Source of the DNA: Eopsaltria australis
Taxonomy: Eukaryota > Chordata > Aves > Passeriformes > Petroicidae
DNA: 64,000 bases
Direction of reading: 5' to 3'
NCBI GenBank assembly: GCA_034509425.1
Contig: JAVTVJ010000033.1
Span: 4,895,001-4,959,000 of the forward strand
The notes beneath the pieces are model-generated. The model was not told where the DNA came from and did no database searches. It saw only the letters and a list, made by a program, of their open reading frames with translations. Numbering within the stretch: the first letter of the stretch is position 1; each line of letters begins with the position of its first letter. Below, in pieces: positions 11,661-25,688 of this stretch. A program made the position numbers and the translations under genes.

Positions 11661-14099
11661 GCACCTAAGTTAAATGTAGGTGTATCATTCATATGACACT
11701 ATAGCTAATCTTCTAAAATAAGGCATGACTTACCGCCTTGGCAATACCTTCCATTGTGTTCTAAGTTCCAAATTTGCACAATAAATATATTCTGTAAAAT
11801 TTGTTTACATTTAGCATTAAAACACACCTCAAGCAGTATGAACACAGGTAATTGAACACAAAATTAACTCCAGAAGGTTTAAGTATTGTACTTTGAGTCA
11901 ATTGCTCAAAAAAAAAGTCAAATAGCTGCACTGGTACTGTACATAATAGGACCAAGAGACCTGTGTATCCAAAAGCTGGTTCTTTCTACCAACTGCAACA
12001 CTCATCTTATTACTACAAATATAATGCAGCTCAACCTCATATTGCTCCTAATTAACGACCATATCACCTATGGAGTTTGTGTTTTAATTTCCTTCACCTT
12101 CAAACTGGTGTTTTTTTCAAGTTTTCCTTAGCAAAAATTGTGAATATTTTCTACAGTGGAAAATTTTTTTTACCATGGCAATATTCAAAGGTGTGGCAAA
12201 GGCTCTTGAATCCATTATTTATACTTTATAAAATGGAAAACTGACACGAAAGATCCAAATACCTTTGTGACTAAATCTATCAGAAAACAGATATTCCCAA
12301 TCTAAGAATATGATTTCCAAGAACACTAAGTACAGATAAAACAAAAAACAACAAGAAACACAAAAAACCCAACAAACCAAGAAAACCCAAAAAAACCAGC
12401 CCAAACATACTGATAAGGGAAGAAGGAGAAAATAAAATTTCCTTTAAGATGCTGAACATGAGCTAAGGTAGTGAACTTCCTAGAGACACTTCAGGACAGG
12501 AAGAAAAAATACTGCATGGCCACTCCTCTAGATATTTTTAAATATTTTTGTGAATTACTCCTGTAACTGAATAGGGAAATGATGCTTACTTCTAATACAG
12601 AGCACTTGATAAATACCTTAAGTATGAGAAACTGTATATGCAGCAAGGGACATATTAAGGCTAATTGCCAAGAAAGCATTTCAGCCTTCCCCATCTAAAA
12701 TTAGTCATCTATGTATAATATACTTATATAGGCTCCCTTTTTATCCAGTCCAAAGGCTTTTACCAGACAATTCCCACTACTCTCAGGCACCTCTTTTTGA
12801 AGTATATTAATTACTTGGGGTAAATGTCTTTCCACTGACCACAAGATGATCTATATGTCCAGTTTATAACTTGACAATTAGACAACTGAGTTGGGTAAGA
12901 TAGGTTCTACCCAGGCTAATCAGAAGCAAACAACTTCTAGCAAAATAGTATCTCCTCTTTGCCAGAGGAAAACTAATGCAAGGTCAACTTTGTAATGTAT
13001 GGAGATTGGTTAGGTTTCTTTTTCCTTGCTTTTGTTGTCTTCACTTTCCTGTTAAAATGCCCCCTTTATCTTTAATAAGCTTTGGTTCACAGCACCTCAC
13101 AAAACTAATTCCCTAGCCCTTCAAAGCAAAAAAAAAAACCCACAAACTAAGCACCAACACCGAGCTTGGAAGGTTTACTAGAATTTTACATGCTAACCTT
13201 TTTGAAAAATTGCTAGGCTTCAGGCAGTGGTGCAAACTCCAAGACAAGGAATTTTGCCATTTACCTTATTGGACTTCTGTTTGTTTGTTTGTTTGTTTTG
13301 GACTTTTAGAAGGGTTCTTCTGCTTAATGACTACATTCTGAGACAGCTGGTTAGACTCCTTCATTACTTAATCATGTTAACACTAGAGGGAATGCACGTG
13401 AACAGAGTTCCATAAGTGGTGAAACGGTCACATCCATTAATTTCTTCTGTGGCAGAGAATATGTAAGACCGTTTTTAAATGTAAAGAGCATAAACACTGA
13501 ATTTAAAATATGAAACTTGGAAAAAAGGTCTCCCATTTAACAGATTATTGCATGTGACTACTTTTCATAGGAGTAAGGAATAATTTCACAGTCCACCAAA
13601 GCAAGGAGGAATTGCAGTGAAAATGTGAAAATTATCAATAAAACACCAGGGTGTTAAGATATAGTGTAAACTACCCTAAAGAAATTCTCACCTTGTATCT
13701 TTGTCCACACAGGAATTAGTTTTAATTAATACAAATCAAATAATGAGGGAGAAAGTATACATTTTGGAAAAGATACTGCATTGCGAATATTCTTCCCGTT
13801 TGTTGCAGATTTTTATTATGTGTAACTGTGAAAAAAGTTGTCTCTAAAAGAGTAAGTCTAGAAGAAGCCTAATTAGAAAGCGTGTACACTGAAAAGACAT
13901 TTGTTTATGCATTAAATTCTGCTATGTATATCCAAAGCATCTATCTCATCAATGTAGCCTTCTCAAGAGGTAACATTTAATCCTCTGTGATATTGTACCT
14001 TGAGTAATCGTTTACACTCCTGCATAGACAATTTAAATCACTGTTAAACCAGATCATCCTCTGAAGTACAACAACAGTTAAATAAGGCAGCAAGTACCA
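11661..14099. other. Unique AT-rich noncoding DNA
   Basis: No gene is seen. An A-rich AACA/AACC-type simple tract lies at about 12337-12402 and a (TTTG)n run at 13279-13300. Open frames here are low-complexity products of those tracts or chance. Confidence 0.6.
13279..13300. repeat. (TTTG)n simple repeat
   Basis: About five TTTG units lie in a T-rich setting. Confidence 0.8.
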
Positions 14100-14285
14100 T
14101 CATAGTTCCTGTGAAGTTCAAAGCACTGAGACAATGTGTGTGAGCAGACCTGCTCCTGAGACCACTTCAGCCCCAGGCTGGGGCTGCCAGGTGTGCCTGA
14201 CACGGCAGAGCAAAGACTCTGATGGAGATCAAACACACGGGGCCTGGCAAGCGCCAGAACATCATGGAAAGGCTGCTCCAATAGA
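14100..14285. other. GC-rich islet of unknown nature
   Basis: By hand count 72 of the 120 bases in 14161-14280 are G or C (60%), far above the flanks. It has a 6-bp-arm dyad (GCCCCA/TGGGGC) and three CpGs in about 60 bp. The minus strand is open for 67 codons here (14281-14078), but I recognise no protein in it and see no clear splice signals. It could be a fragment of an old mobile element, a retrocopy fragment, an exon or a conserved element. I cannot choose between these. Confidence 0.4.
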
Positions 14286-17200
14286 ACACCTTAACACACT
14301 GGACTAGTGGATGGTTTTGCAGAAAAGCAAGTTTGATATTTGTTCATGAATGGCCAAACACAGTCTCAAGTGCAAGTACCAAAATCTGCCTATCATGATT
14401 CATGACATCTCCAGGATCTACAGCTTTATATTGTAAGAGAGTTACCACAAAGGTGAATGGGAAGAGGTATGACCCAAATGATTATTTTTTTTAAATATAA
14501 AACTGCATTTTTCCAATGTAACAATGAATAACTGATCCTTCATGAGTCTCTGGATTGTGTATGAAATGTATTTAAGCAACCTAATTTAAAAAAATTGGAC
14601 TGAAATCTACTTCATAAATGATACAGAGCTTTTGATAGCTAGAGATATTTGTCTTTTCAGAAGAAAGAAAATGTATGAGTCACCTAACATTTATTTCCTT
14701 TTCAAACAGAAGTATAAATAATTTAGTGGTGATAAGACTTCATTTGAACAACATGAAATTTGATAATGTGTTCCTAAGCAAATACTGTGTATTACGTTAA
14801 GGCAGGTCTTTTGGTAACTATATTTGTCATACCCGCTTTTTTTACCTCTTTGAGTTTCCTCTTAAACTAGTAAAGCTTTTAACAATTAAAATATGGTTTT
14901 GGGTTGGCTTTTGTAGGGGATTTACAATAATGAGAAAATCTCTTTTTGATCTTCCTGAAACTCCACTGAGTAATTTAGTCATAAATAAATTATGCCAAAA
15001 TAAGAAAACGTAATACAGACAGCTATAGATAGTGTCTAGATCAATATAAACATTACAGCGTACTTTCACAGTCTTTTTAACTGAAAGGAAACCCTTGCCA
15101 CTCACACAGAAAATCATTGAGCTTCCATTCCACCAACATCTTATTAAGAAATAATCACACAATGTGATGAGAAGAACTTTTTTCAGAACTTCAAAGGAAA
15201 ATCACACAGCATCGTTCTGTCATGCTCATACATCTTAAGACAACATTTTTCACTTTAAAAACATAATAAGGCTTTAAATGCCATTATGTCGAAGATGCAA
15301 AGGGGAAAACACAATAGAAGAAAATCTTTTTCTGCACTTATTATTGAGGGAAATTAAATTATTATTTAGGATTTTTTAAAAATCAAACACACTTTTTTTT
15401 GCCTTATCTCATAACACCTACTTTCTTTCAAAATATTTTCAATCCAAGGTAGTGAAGACTGCTAAAATTATTGTGAAAAGCCTTCTCCAATATCTAGAAA
15501 CAAATATCTACTTTTTATTAAATTTATCCCTGGAGTAAGTTAATTTCTGTCTCTTTATATGCCCTAAATAAAGTATTTTCTTTCAGCTTTTAAAATTATA
15601 TATATCTGTTTTCCATACATATTGGATCCTTACAGGACGTGGAAGCTCGCTAGTTCAGCAAAGAAAATCACCATGTTTAAAACTATCTGTTTAAATTACA
15701 TACAAGAGGCTTACACAATTCACTTACATCAAATACAAGAGATGAAAACTTTCTAGTATTCCCCAGGCTTAGGATAATTATTTGTGTCTATTTGTATTTC
15801 TACAATTGCTTTGCATAAGTAACAGTTCAAAACATGATTTTGAGCTTTTTAGATTCCACAAAGGAGCCAGCACCACCAGAAAACACTCAGCTAAATACCC
15901 AGGCAAACAAAAAAAAAAAAAAACCAGGCAATAAAATAAAATTAAACAGTCTTTTTCATAAATATAAAAGTTCTCTAAATTACAAGACAGCAACAATAAA
16001 ATATATGAAATATGGAATAGAGATTTTATTTTCCATGTTTTGAAACAACAGAACATCTCAGAAATGTAATATTTCGGAAAAATAACCTGAAAAGTAGAAA
16101 TAGGTGTGATGAGAAGAACAAATCTCTTTTAAAAATCAGCCACCTAATCCTGATCTGTCAACAGCAGATGGATGCCAACCTCCTAGCATTTCTAGCACTC
16201 AAATCTGTTTATTTTGCCAGGGTCTACATCAAGTAGTCAAACTACTTTAAGGCATGCCTTAGTATGGAAAAGCCTCAGATCTCAGTTGTTCCAACAGTTT
16301 GAAGCTGAAAGGAACAAAAAAAGTATATGGGTTCACTCTAAAAAAAATTATATTAACATTCAAATTTTGAGTGATAAAACATATATGTTACTATGTTTCC
16401 TCGTGGTTCCATGAGCATTTATCTGGAATGTTCCCAAAGCTGTAAAATAAAAGAAATACTGAGAGCAAAGGTAAAGTTAGGACAAATGGCTTCTTTGTAA
16501 AAGTTAAAAAACCTGCTTGTGTTTCATACAGAAATACATAATCGCTACTACAGAGCACCCTTAATGAAAATACTTTGTCGATTATTATGAATGAATTCCT
16601 CACTTATATCACCAAAATTATAATTTGCTTCTCTCAGCCACTGAAAGTACTAAGATACTGTAATTATTTAGGTGCACTGGATTCTTAAAATATTAAAAGC
16701 TGATTTTATTTTAAGAATTCTTTGTGGCCTGAATCACAAAAGATTTTGATGTTCATATGTGTTACTATTTTTTCTTTTTATTTTGTGTTTGTCTGTTTCT
16801 TTAGTAGACTCTTAGAATCCTGATAGTTTGTGTCCAGAGACCAGCAGGTATGTGAGGAAAAATCTCAAGTATTTGTGATGCAGATAAGAAATTACACTTG
16901 CAGTCTTTTATTATAGTAAAAGACAAAAATGGCTTGGTAAATACCTTTAGCTTCTAAGAAAAAGAAAAACAACAACCACATTTTCAAGAATGCCGTAGCA
17001 GATATTGAACTGTTCTAAATGTAACAAAATGGGGCTCCAATTTTTAATGTGGAGAACTAGGGGGGCTAGAGAACCTCACTAAAATACCTCCAGTTTTTAA
17101 TTTCCCTTCAGATGATTTGGAATTAAGGGTTTTGGGGGATTTTTTTATATTTGCAAGTGCCAAATACTAATGATGCATTTATTGTAAGTAACTGTTGATT

Positions 17201-18033
17201 CCTGTAATCATGAATTCATATCCTATCTCCACTGTGAATAATATGTTAAGGTATTTTGACAGAACAAGATTACTTCTCATCGTCAGGAAGAAAGTAGAGA
17301 ATTTCCACAGAGATCACAGAGATTTTATTCACAAGGACAGTATCTGTATAAATTGCAAAACTCACACCTTTGAGTTTTTTTATATTTTTTACTTAGGTCA
17401 AGACTGTCTAACTCATCTCCAAAAAACCCAACACTATTTACACTTTCAAGTCTCACACATATCAGAAACCACAGAGCTCCTAACCTTGCATAAAGATTAG
17501 TCAGTAGAAAGGTGAACACTGCAGTGCAGTAAAGCTCCTGCTAACCTTGTGTTAGTGCACTTGTCAGAGCAATACCTATCAAATGTACGACTTTTGTTTT
17601 CATTCCCTAAGCCTTTACAAGGCATTCTCAGTTAATAGATTTTTGCTATTCATAACTCAAATTAAACTCCATTAAATATCTGTAATATAATGAGGATGTT
17701 AAAAGTCTGATTCAGTTGTTACTTCTGTTCTGGGCAGCATCCCCACTTGAAAAAATCAAGAAAATTGTATCTGGCAAATTGAATCAGCATTACTGCATCT
17801 TTTCTTATAGTTTCAGGCTTTTTATGGATCTTATTTTCCCACCAAAACTATTAATGCTTTATTGCCAAATACTCAGATTTTCCAATACTGAAATTTTATT
17901 TAAGCTTACCAACTTCTTTGTTTAAAAATAATGGAACAGCTTAAGAGCTTTTTCTCCTTTTATCTCAAATATTTTAAGTAGTCCCCTGCCTTAGTTCCTG
18001 GTCATTTGCAGAGAATTTTTTGACACAATTTGC

Positions 18034-18051
18034 AAAAAAAAAAAAAAAAAA
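18034..18051. repeat. Poly(A) tract, A18
   Basis: Uninterrupted A18. No upstream polyadenylation signal or matching flanking repeats point to a retrocopy. Confidence 0.85.
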
Positions 18052-19548
18052 GAGGAAGTATCATCTCTAGGTTCTTCTGTTTCTCCATGTGCTACTAAAT
18101 TAATTAATTTTTGTCCATCACACATTAGACATAATTACCATATATGACTTAAGAAGCTAAATATTAATCATCAGTATTTTCTTGTGCAAGCTATATTATA
18201 TTTTCCATGAGCATTCATATAAATTTTATATAAACCTTTAGCAGAATGATACAAGAAATAGCCACAGGATTTTAACTTAGTGGTCTGCCAATACTGGCAA
18301 GGTGGGGATGATGCAGAAATAGGGTTAATGTTTTTTGAGGAAACATAATTTCTTAATGTTTAAAAGATACCCTAAATTCAAGACAAAAGAAAGATTTATT
18401 TTTACTTGTATCTCAGTTTTGAAAAGACTTAATTTCATATTTTTGTTTAAAAGAAATTTAAAAATCATGAATTGCAAGTTGTTTAGATGCATTTTCCATC
18501 CTATGTTAGAATCAGAGAGGATGTAGAGATTTCAGCATAAAGATCACAAACAATCTGAAAGAGGCTGCACTTATTTCTTTTCCTTTAAAAATTGCAAAAA
18601 CAGATGCATGTAAAACACCAGTTCTGTGATATAAAAAAAATGAATATTCAGAGCCTGCTGAGTGCAAAAATAAATCACTCAATAAGGTTAAAAGAGCAGT
18701 GAATTCTGGGAAACTGATAGAATGCAAGCTAGAGCACAGATAATCATTAGGCAATGAGAAAGATCTGGCAAGATTTCTGTAATAAAATTAACTCTGATAA
18801 CTCTGCATCATCAGTTTACAAGTACAAGTGGGATTCAGGATAAAAAAAGAACCATGTCCTGTTTAAGTACTGACAGAATATAATCCCATATGTTGAAAAG
18901 GACACTATTAATAGGCCAATCTTTTCTGTGAGAGGGAGAAATACAGTCTAACTTACATAAAGTGCAAAGATATTAAATTTGGAGGTTAAAATTTTACACA
19001 CTGTAAAAGCATTAGAGGAATTGGACTTAATTATTTGTAAGGAAGAAATGCTTAAGTTAAAACATAATTCCTTAAAACCAGTCCACAAATAAAAACTCCA
19101 TGAGTTGGTCGAAATTATAATTTCTGACTATCTGTCATCTTTCCAGCAACTGTGGTGCAGCTCCATCCTTTCACACAATCTCATTACTTTTGTAGGGTTT
19201 GTTCTCTGTGATCACTCAGCCACCTGGGACAGTTTCCCCTCCATGCCTTGACAAATCTCCTTTATCTATTTTCTTGCTGTTCAGACATAATCTAACTCTC
19301 TGGGAAAAAAAAAAATGCTACATTTGGATTGCTTGAGGTTTTCTCCTGTACCTGCAACTGTACAACTTTATAACTCTGTCAACCAACTGAATGAAATAGG
19401 CATTTATATTATTTACTAATCACTTACAAACTTGCATACAGCACAGCAGCAATTTCATTGCTTGATTTAAAACCCTAGAATAGCTCCCTTAAAACCAAAT
19501 CAAAACAGACATGCCACATTAATGTAAAATATTATTTGACTGGGAAAA

Positions 19549-19578
19549 ATGCAGACATCAGTAAAAAGATGTCTGCAT
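19549..19578. repeat. Perfect 11-bp inverted repeat
   Basis: ATGCAGACATC at 19549-19559 is exactly complementary to GATGTCTGCAT at 19568-19578, with an 8-nt A-rich spacer. The arms have mixed composition, so it is not a homopolymer artefact. Confidence 0.85.
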
Positions 19579-20639
19579 AACATAAAATCCCATTAAAAAA
19601 TCAGTAAGTTATCAGTTCCAAAATTTGTTACCCATATACAACTGTCAATCCATTGCCAAACCAATATTTACAGCCCTTACGTCCATTTCCAGCCCTTTAA
19701 CCTCCCAGTATCCAAGCCAGGTCCTAAGAATGCCCTCCTTGCCTCCCTATTTAAACTAATTCTTTCTGCTTCAGCCGAAGGCTGGTTCTTATAGCCACTA
19801 AATATGAACCATATTTCTTCATTCAGCATTTTGCCTGGGAATCATTTTAAGGATGAACAAGATAATAGCAGCAATCCTGCTGCTGCTAGTTCATGTTTCT
19901 CATCCTAGATGTACCATATTGTTCAAATCACACTGAACTGTCCACACTATTAAGTCAGCTCTGTCCATGAGAAATTTAATGGGAATTCTGCTGCTAAAGA
20001 TAATTATTTCATGTTTTGTTTTTCAAAGTTCGGATAGAATTTCAATTGCATGGTCAAATTGTTTTCATAGCTACTAATTTCAAAAACCCAAACATTTATC
20101 TTCATGTATACATAATTATCATGTGCCCAGGGGGAAAAACATTAATACAAGAAAGCAGATCTAAATATGTCTCTCCTACCTCTAAGAAAAAATAAAACAA
20201 ATCAGTTATTAAAAGATAAGAGAAGGCACAATTTTAGTATCTGTTTGTTGGGATTTTTAAAAATTGTAAATTTCATTACAACAGAAAACAACAGTTTATA
20301 CATTTGCCCAAAACAACTCTTAAGAGTAGTAATTTTTACATAAAATTATTTCTGTTTAAAAATACTAAACCCCACTTTTCTCTAGCAAAGAACTCCCTAT
20401 ATATTTTAGTTAATTCAGAGAACTGAAAGCAATCCTGAGGAGATGCAGAGGATATACTCATGGATGAAAAAGGCTATTACAAAGATCAATTGATCGTATT
20501 TTCTATCCCTTTTTCCCTCACAGAAAGGGCTACACTTGTTTCTATCCCATCTGGTATCAGTCTAATTTCAAAAACTTTTACCAGTGAAGTTTTCAAAACC
20601 TTCCTCAAACCTCTAACCTAGTCCTTAGACATCCTTACT

Positions 20640-20875
20640 GTCACAAGATATTTCCTAATGTCTAACCTAAATCTCCCTTGCTGATTTTAGTCTTTATTTG
20701 TTATGCCCACACAAGTTTGGTATTGTCTAGTTTGAACCACTGTTCTTTACAACTTTCCTTATGGATTATATTTTCTTTAGACAACTGATTATTCTCATAG
20801 CTCACCTGTAGTGAACTCTTTTCAACTGGTCCACATCTTTCTGCTCTGGATTTTCACAAATTGAACCTCATCCTT
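20640..20875 (-). mobile_element. Diverged CR1 LINE fragment
   Basis: Read on the minus strand this resembles the 3'-terminal region of avian CR1. TTTCCTAATGTCTAACCTAA at about 20651-20670 is the complement of the CR1 motif in which a TTAGGTTAGACATTAGGAAA-type stretch occurs. CAACTGGTCCACATCTTT near 20823-20840 matches another CR1 block in the expected order. The terminal 8-bp repeat and much of the sequence between the blocks are lost or heavily mutated. It carries no reverse transcriptase frame. This is a 5'-truncated, inactive and much older copy than the one at 48090. Both edges are approximate. Confidence 0.7.
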
Positions 20876-21232
20876 TCAATTATCTAGTAACAGAAATCAA
20901 ATGTATGTTCCATCAGCCCAGTCTTTGTACAGGAAACCTTCAGTGGCCATCATTTCCCTCAAAGGTTAGATTAGAAAGAGAAAATGCACTTCTATGTGTA
21001 CCACAGTCTGGGTTATTATTGCAAATTGACACAAAGGGCAACTCACGAGGGCTCAGATCTTGATGATGTTAAGCATGGTGTAGCCGCAACACTTATTTAT
21101 TGAAGTGCAACTATCAGTAAGAGGCTCCAATACAGGCTTTTTTTCACATAGAAAAAAATATATTTCTCATAATTAACTGATAGAGAACCCTGGCACCCAG
21201 ATATTTTATAAATATATATGTATTTACATACA

Positions 21233-21254
21233 TGTGTGTGTGTGTGTGTGTGTG
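21233..21254. repeat. (TG)n microsatellite
   Basis: Eleven uninterrupted TG units, followed by CG and an AT-rich stretch. Confidence 0.9.
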
Positions 21255-22639
21255 CGCATTTTTATATATACGCCTTTAATCTTAATCATGCTTTCTAGAT
21301 AGGCTAATTTAAGACTGTGATTCAATTTCACAATAAGAAAGGGCAGAATTTATAGGAAAGAATAAACCAAAATCTCTGATGCCTCATGGCACAATGTTAG
21401 TGTATGCACATTTACATGTACTACACAGATGTCTGGGGGACATGTGCAGGTGTTCTCTACAACCAAAGGTTTCATTGTAGTTTGTATATGCTCAATGTAT
21501 GAGACTGAATACACGCTGCAGGTCTACTTCCCTAATTATATCTAGCAGACTGTGATGCTGTGGTAACAGGGAGTCAAGCACAAGCAAGTATTTTGCAAGA
21601 TTATGTAGGTCTTATCCCACCCACTGCTGAGTGAGTGAATTGAAAGTTCAGTTGAGTATGTCAACAGGAGTCATCCCTTTGACTGTGGTTCTGACACACC
21701 AGTACAGGGATGAATAATTCTAGGGATTAGTTATCAGATCTTGGAGGTGCAGCTCCACATATGAAAATAACTCATTTAAATATATCAATCAGTCCTCCCC
21801 AAGAGTTAAATTAGCTAAATACAGATAAAGTGCATTTTTTGCTGTATCTGTAAATACAGCAAACTTAGAAGCAGAGGTACATTGGAGATTCTGTCATGTT
21901 CACAGTTTCTTTCAGTCCAACTAAGGAACGGAATGTTGACACTGATGTTTATCCTAAATTTGTTTCTGTGTCTTATTTTAGAAGAAACCTTTGCAGTTTA
22001 CCCAGTCTCTGGAACTGTATCAAATTGTCAATATTTTTGCAGATACATTTCCCAATCTCCACAGTCAGCCCACTGGACTGGAAATATGCACTTCATTTAT
22101 ACGATTTCTCATTCTTTATGCTTCAGTATTTTCCTGTATTTTAATTATAGCAGACATTTTTACATAAATTTACATCTATAAAAGTTTCTTAGTTTCAAAG
22201 CTCTTTGCTTGTATAGCAATAAAAGGTGAAGCAGGACCCAAACACATTTTCTCCACATTATATGAAGACCTCTTGTCTGTGAGATACTAAATTACTTCAC
22301 AAGTCTCCCTATGACTATAAAAAGTGAGAAATTTTCTGTGTTGATGTGTGGGTGCACAAGAGTGTTTAAAGTAGGACTTTCTGAAGACGTCAGCCTTAAT
22401 GAACTTGAGCAAGATATACATAGATAGCTATATATGTGTGCATATATCTATTCACATCTATAGATATGCATATACATATATAGATGTATGTGTATATTTA
22501 TACACTCACACATCCTACAATAAAAACCCAACAATTCAAAGCCACAGAATAGTGCGATAGACTTCAGCATATCTCACAAAAAAGATTGTTGTTATAAGGG
22601 TACAATGCTTCCTATTTAAGGAAGTTATCTTTTGGTAGT

Positions 22640-22672
22640 GTTTTGCTTTGTTTTGTTTTGTTTTGTTTTTTT
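22640..22672. repeat. (TTTTG)n simple repeat
   Basis: Several TTTTG units with one interruption, ending in a T run. Confidence 0.85.
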
Positions 22673-25601
22673 GACTATCTGACAATTCTGCTGTCCTATT
22701 TTACCATACGCAGAGTGATACTGAAGTTTGGGAAAAATAGTAACCCCTAGAGAATTATATATCAAAAACACACATGTGCATAATAAATATATATGTGTGT
22801 TTGTTCCAATAATCAAGGAACAATTATTGATAGTCCTTGGTATTCAATAATTTGCTATTTTTATTTTCAGAACATCACAGTATTTCACAGATATCAGAAC
22901 CTTCACATGGATCCAAACTTCCAATGGAAAGAGGGACATAAGGAGTTAAAACAATTTTTTATGACAGGGTTTTGTTCTATTTATTTTTTTGCCTACCTCT
23001 ACAGCTAGAAGAAAACTGTGGAGCCATCATCTTGATTAAAATGCAGAGAACATAAGTACCTATTTTATTTTCTTTTTTTCAGTTTGCTCCATAGCAATAG
23101 GTTATTTACAGCACATTTTTGTCATTATTTCTAGCTGTATACTGTGACAGAAAGAATCCTGCTTCCAGCCCCCATGATGCCCTTCTGATGCGCCTGTATA
23201 TACACCTAACTCAGCCTTTCCTAAACCTCCTCCTTCTAAATGAGCTTGGGAAAAGTTGTTTCTGAAACAGCAATTTAGCTCATTTTCTGAGCCTAGAGGA
23301 ATACAGTTAACTGATTTATTGCCCTATGGATGCTGTAATTGTTGCAAAACACGATGTATTCCCAGAACAGTGATATAAGTATGTCACTTGGAAAATATGC
23401 CTCCCAGCATTCCACTGAAATTAATGAAGCATCATTAAATAGTTGCAGTTCTTAGCATGTTGCACATCCCAGCATGCAAAGAGTTATTGACAAACTTTGA
23501 GATGTCAAGAGATAATATTTGTAGAACCATAAGCTAAATAGAGTAATAGTTGCTCAAGGAATGTTTTAATAATAGCCTGTTTCTGTTCTTTAACATACAC
23601 TGTAACTTTGAGAGCCTGTAACAGAAAATGAGAAATGATTGGGCTGACTGCAAGCATGCAAGTAACTTAAACTATTAGAAATTATCAGGAAAAAATGCCC
23701 CTCCTCACCCCCCTCCCCCCCAGAAAAAAAAAGGTTAGGAATACTTGCACAGCTAAGAATACTGCTTTCAAAAGGCTTCCTTGCTAACAAACAAGGGAAA
23801 AAAAAGAAAAAGAAATACTAATCCTTCTCTAATACCCATTTATAATATTTTGTCAGAATATATAAACTCAAGCACAAGCAAGTTTTTCTTATTAGCATTG
23901 GTAATTTATCAAATGAAATTTAAAAATGGGACAAAATTTTTAAGACCTTATAGCAAACATTTTCAGTATTCTCTGAAATTCAGATTTAGATGATTACATA
24001 AAACACCAGGTTTAAAATAAAGTGAATAAGTCTTATTTGAGGATGATTTTGAAAATTAAGACACAAGACACACATTTTCAAAAGCTGGTACAATTAAATG
24101 AGTTGAAAACTACACTCAAATTTGGGACTTCAATTTTTACCATATGTTACATGTTATACTGCAATCTTTCATGAAAACTAAAGCCATTCTTCAGCCAAAG
24201 CTCATCAGTTGTCCAGGTGCTACTTACTATTCTGTCATGTGGCTTGACTATGATCAAGTCAGCTGAATCTTAAAGGAAAATCACAGTCAGGCAGATTCAC
24301 AGCATCATGAATTTGATCACACACTGACAGAATTAGGAAGTAGACCAAGCTTACTTTTAGAAAGGAAATCTAACTTCTTAATCATGAAAATGTTATCCTG
24401 GACACCTAATTTTGACTTAGCCATCTGAATTAAGCACCTCTTCTAAGAACAGCTACAATATACACATTACAACCTAGACTTTATGAAAACAACTTGGTGT
24501 GACATAGATTATTTGCCTTTGTAATATGAAAAACTGTTTTTCAATGGTCCATTGGTTATTGATGTTGTGGGTAATACAACTAATCCAGAAATAAATGATA
24601 TTTATAATCTCCATTTTCTGAATCAGTTTTCTTAAGCAGTGCATAAATGGAGCACGCTCACGTTTTCCTGCCAACAGGCCAACATTCCATTATATGTCAC
24701 ATTTCTGTCTACAAGGTACTTACCAGTCTCCATCTGGCTGGTATTCTAAGAAATATTGGAATCATAATAGTCTGTCTTTACTTATGCCAGACAAATGGCT
24801 GGGAACTTATTGATTAAGACTTTATTTCATATAATGAACTGTCAATCAAAGTGCAAGCAGGTATTCTATTAGAGTTACTAAGTACTTCATTAATATTTCA
24901 TATTATTTACTGTTTTTAAACTAGCAGAACAGCACACAAAACACCTTAAATGGCCATAGAGACAGCAAAAAATGGGCATGAGATATGTGAGAAATGCTAG
25001 CAATGGGTAGGTGTTGTTGGCAAGTAAATACTGAAGGCAGATCAAATATACACCTAAAACGTCAGAGACGTTGCTAAGTGTTGATATTCACTTTTCTATT
25101 AAGTGTATACAGGATAGCTGGAATTCTTGGGTTTCTCTTCAAAGAATGTAAAAAAACTATTTAAATTTCTAGAACATTTTTTATATACTAATTTTCTTCT
25201 CAATTCACTTCCTGTCAATCTTTAAGAAAGAAGGGGGAAAAATAATAAAAAGCTGCCTTTCAATCAGCCTTCAGATAACTAGTCAAACAGACACCACCCA
25301 CCTGAAACAGGACAAATTTTGTGGATGCTGTATTGATCAGATCACTAATACCACACAAAGTTTAGCAGCAATTCATTAACTGAAATGATAAATAAAAACC
25401 ATAAATATCTGCATAATCAAATATTCCCAGTGTTACATACTGTCAAAAGCAGAACACAGAACTGTTTGCTGCATGCAGTCTGATCATATTGCCCTGAAAA
25501 TGTGAACAGAACATTCACTTCACCAATATTCTAGTCAGTAAGGTGTACAGATGCCATCTATATAATAAATTAAAAGCATCTATTTTAAGGGAAACAACAC
25601 C

Positions 25602-25640
25602 AAGAAGAAGAAGTACAAGAAGAAGAAGAAGAAGAATTTA

Positions 25641-25687
<47 letters not shown>
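25602..25687. repeat. Compound (AAG)n-(AAT)n microsatellite
   Basis: Two AAG blocks (25602-25613 and about 25618-25637) are followed by 47 bases of pure AAT repeat (25641-25687, about 15.7 units). The purity of the AAT part suggests a recently expanded, probably length-variable locus. Confidence 0.9.

Positions 25688-25688
<1 letters not shown>

Larger units (their letters stand above)
14286..20639. other. Unique AT-rich noncoding DNA
   Basis: No gene is recognised. Contents are A15 at 15909-15923, A18 at 18034-18051, and a perfect 11-bp inverted repeat at 19549-19578. Open frames on both strands are short and AT-driven. Confidence 0.6.
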
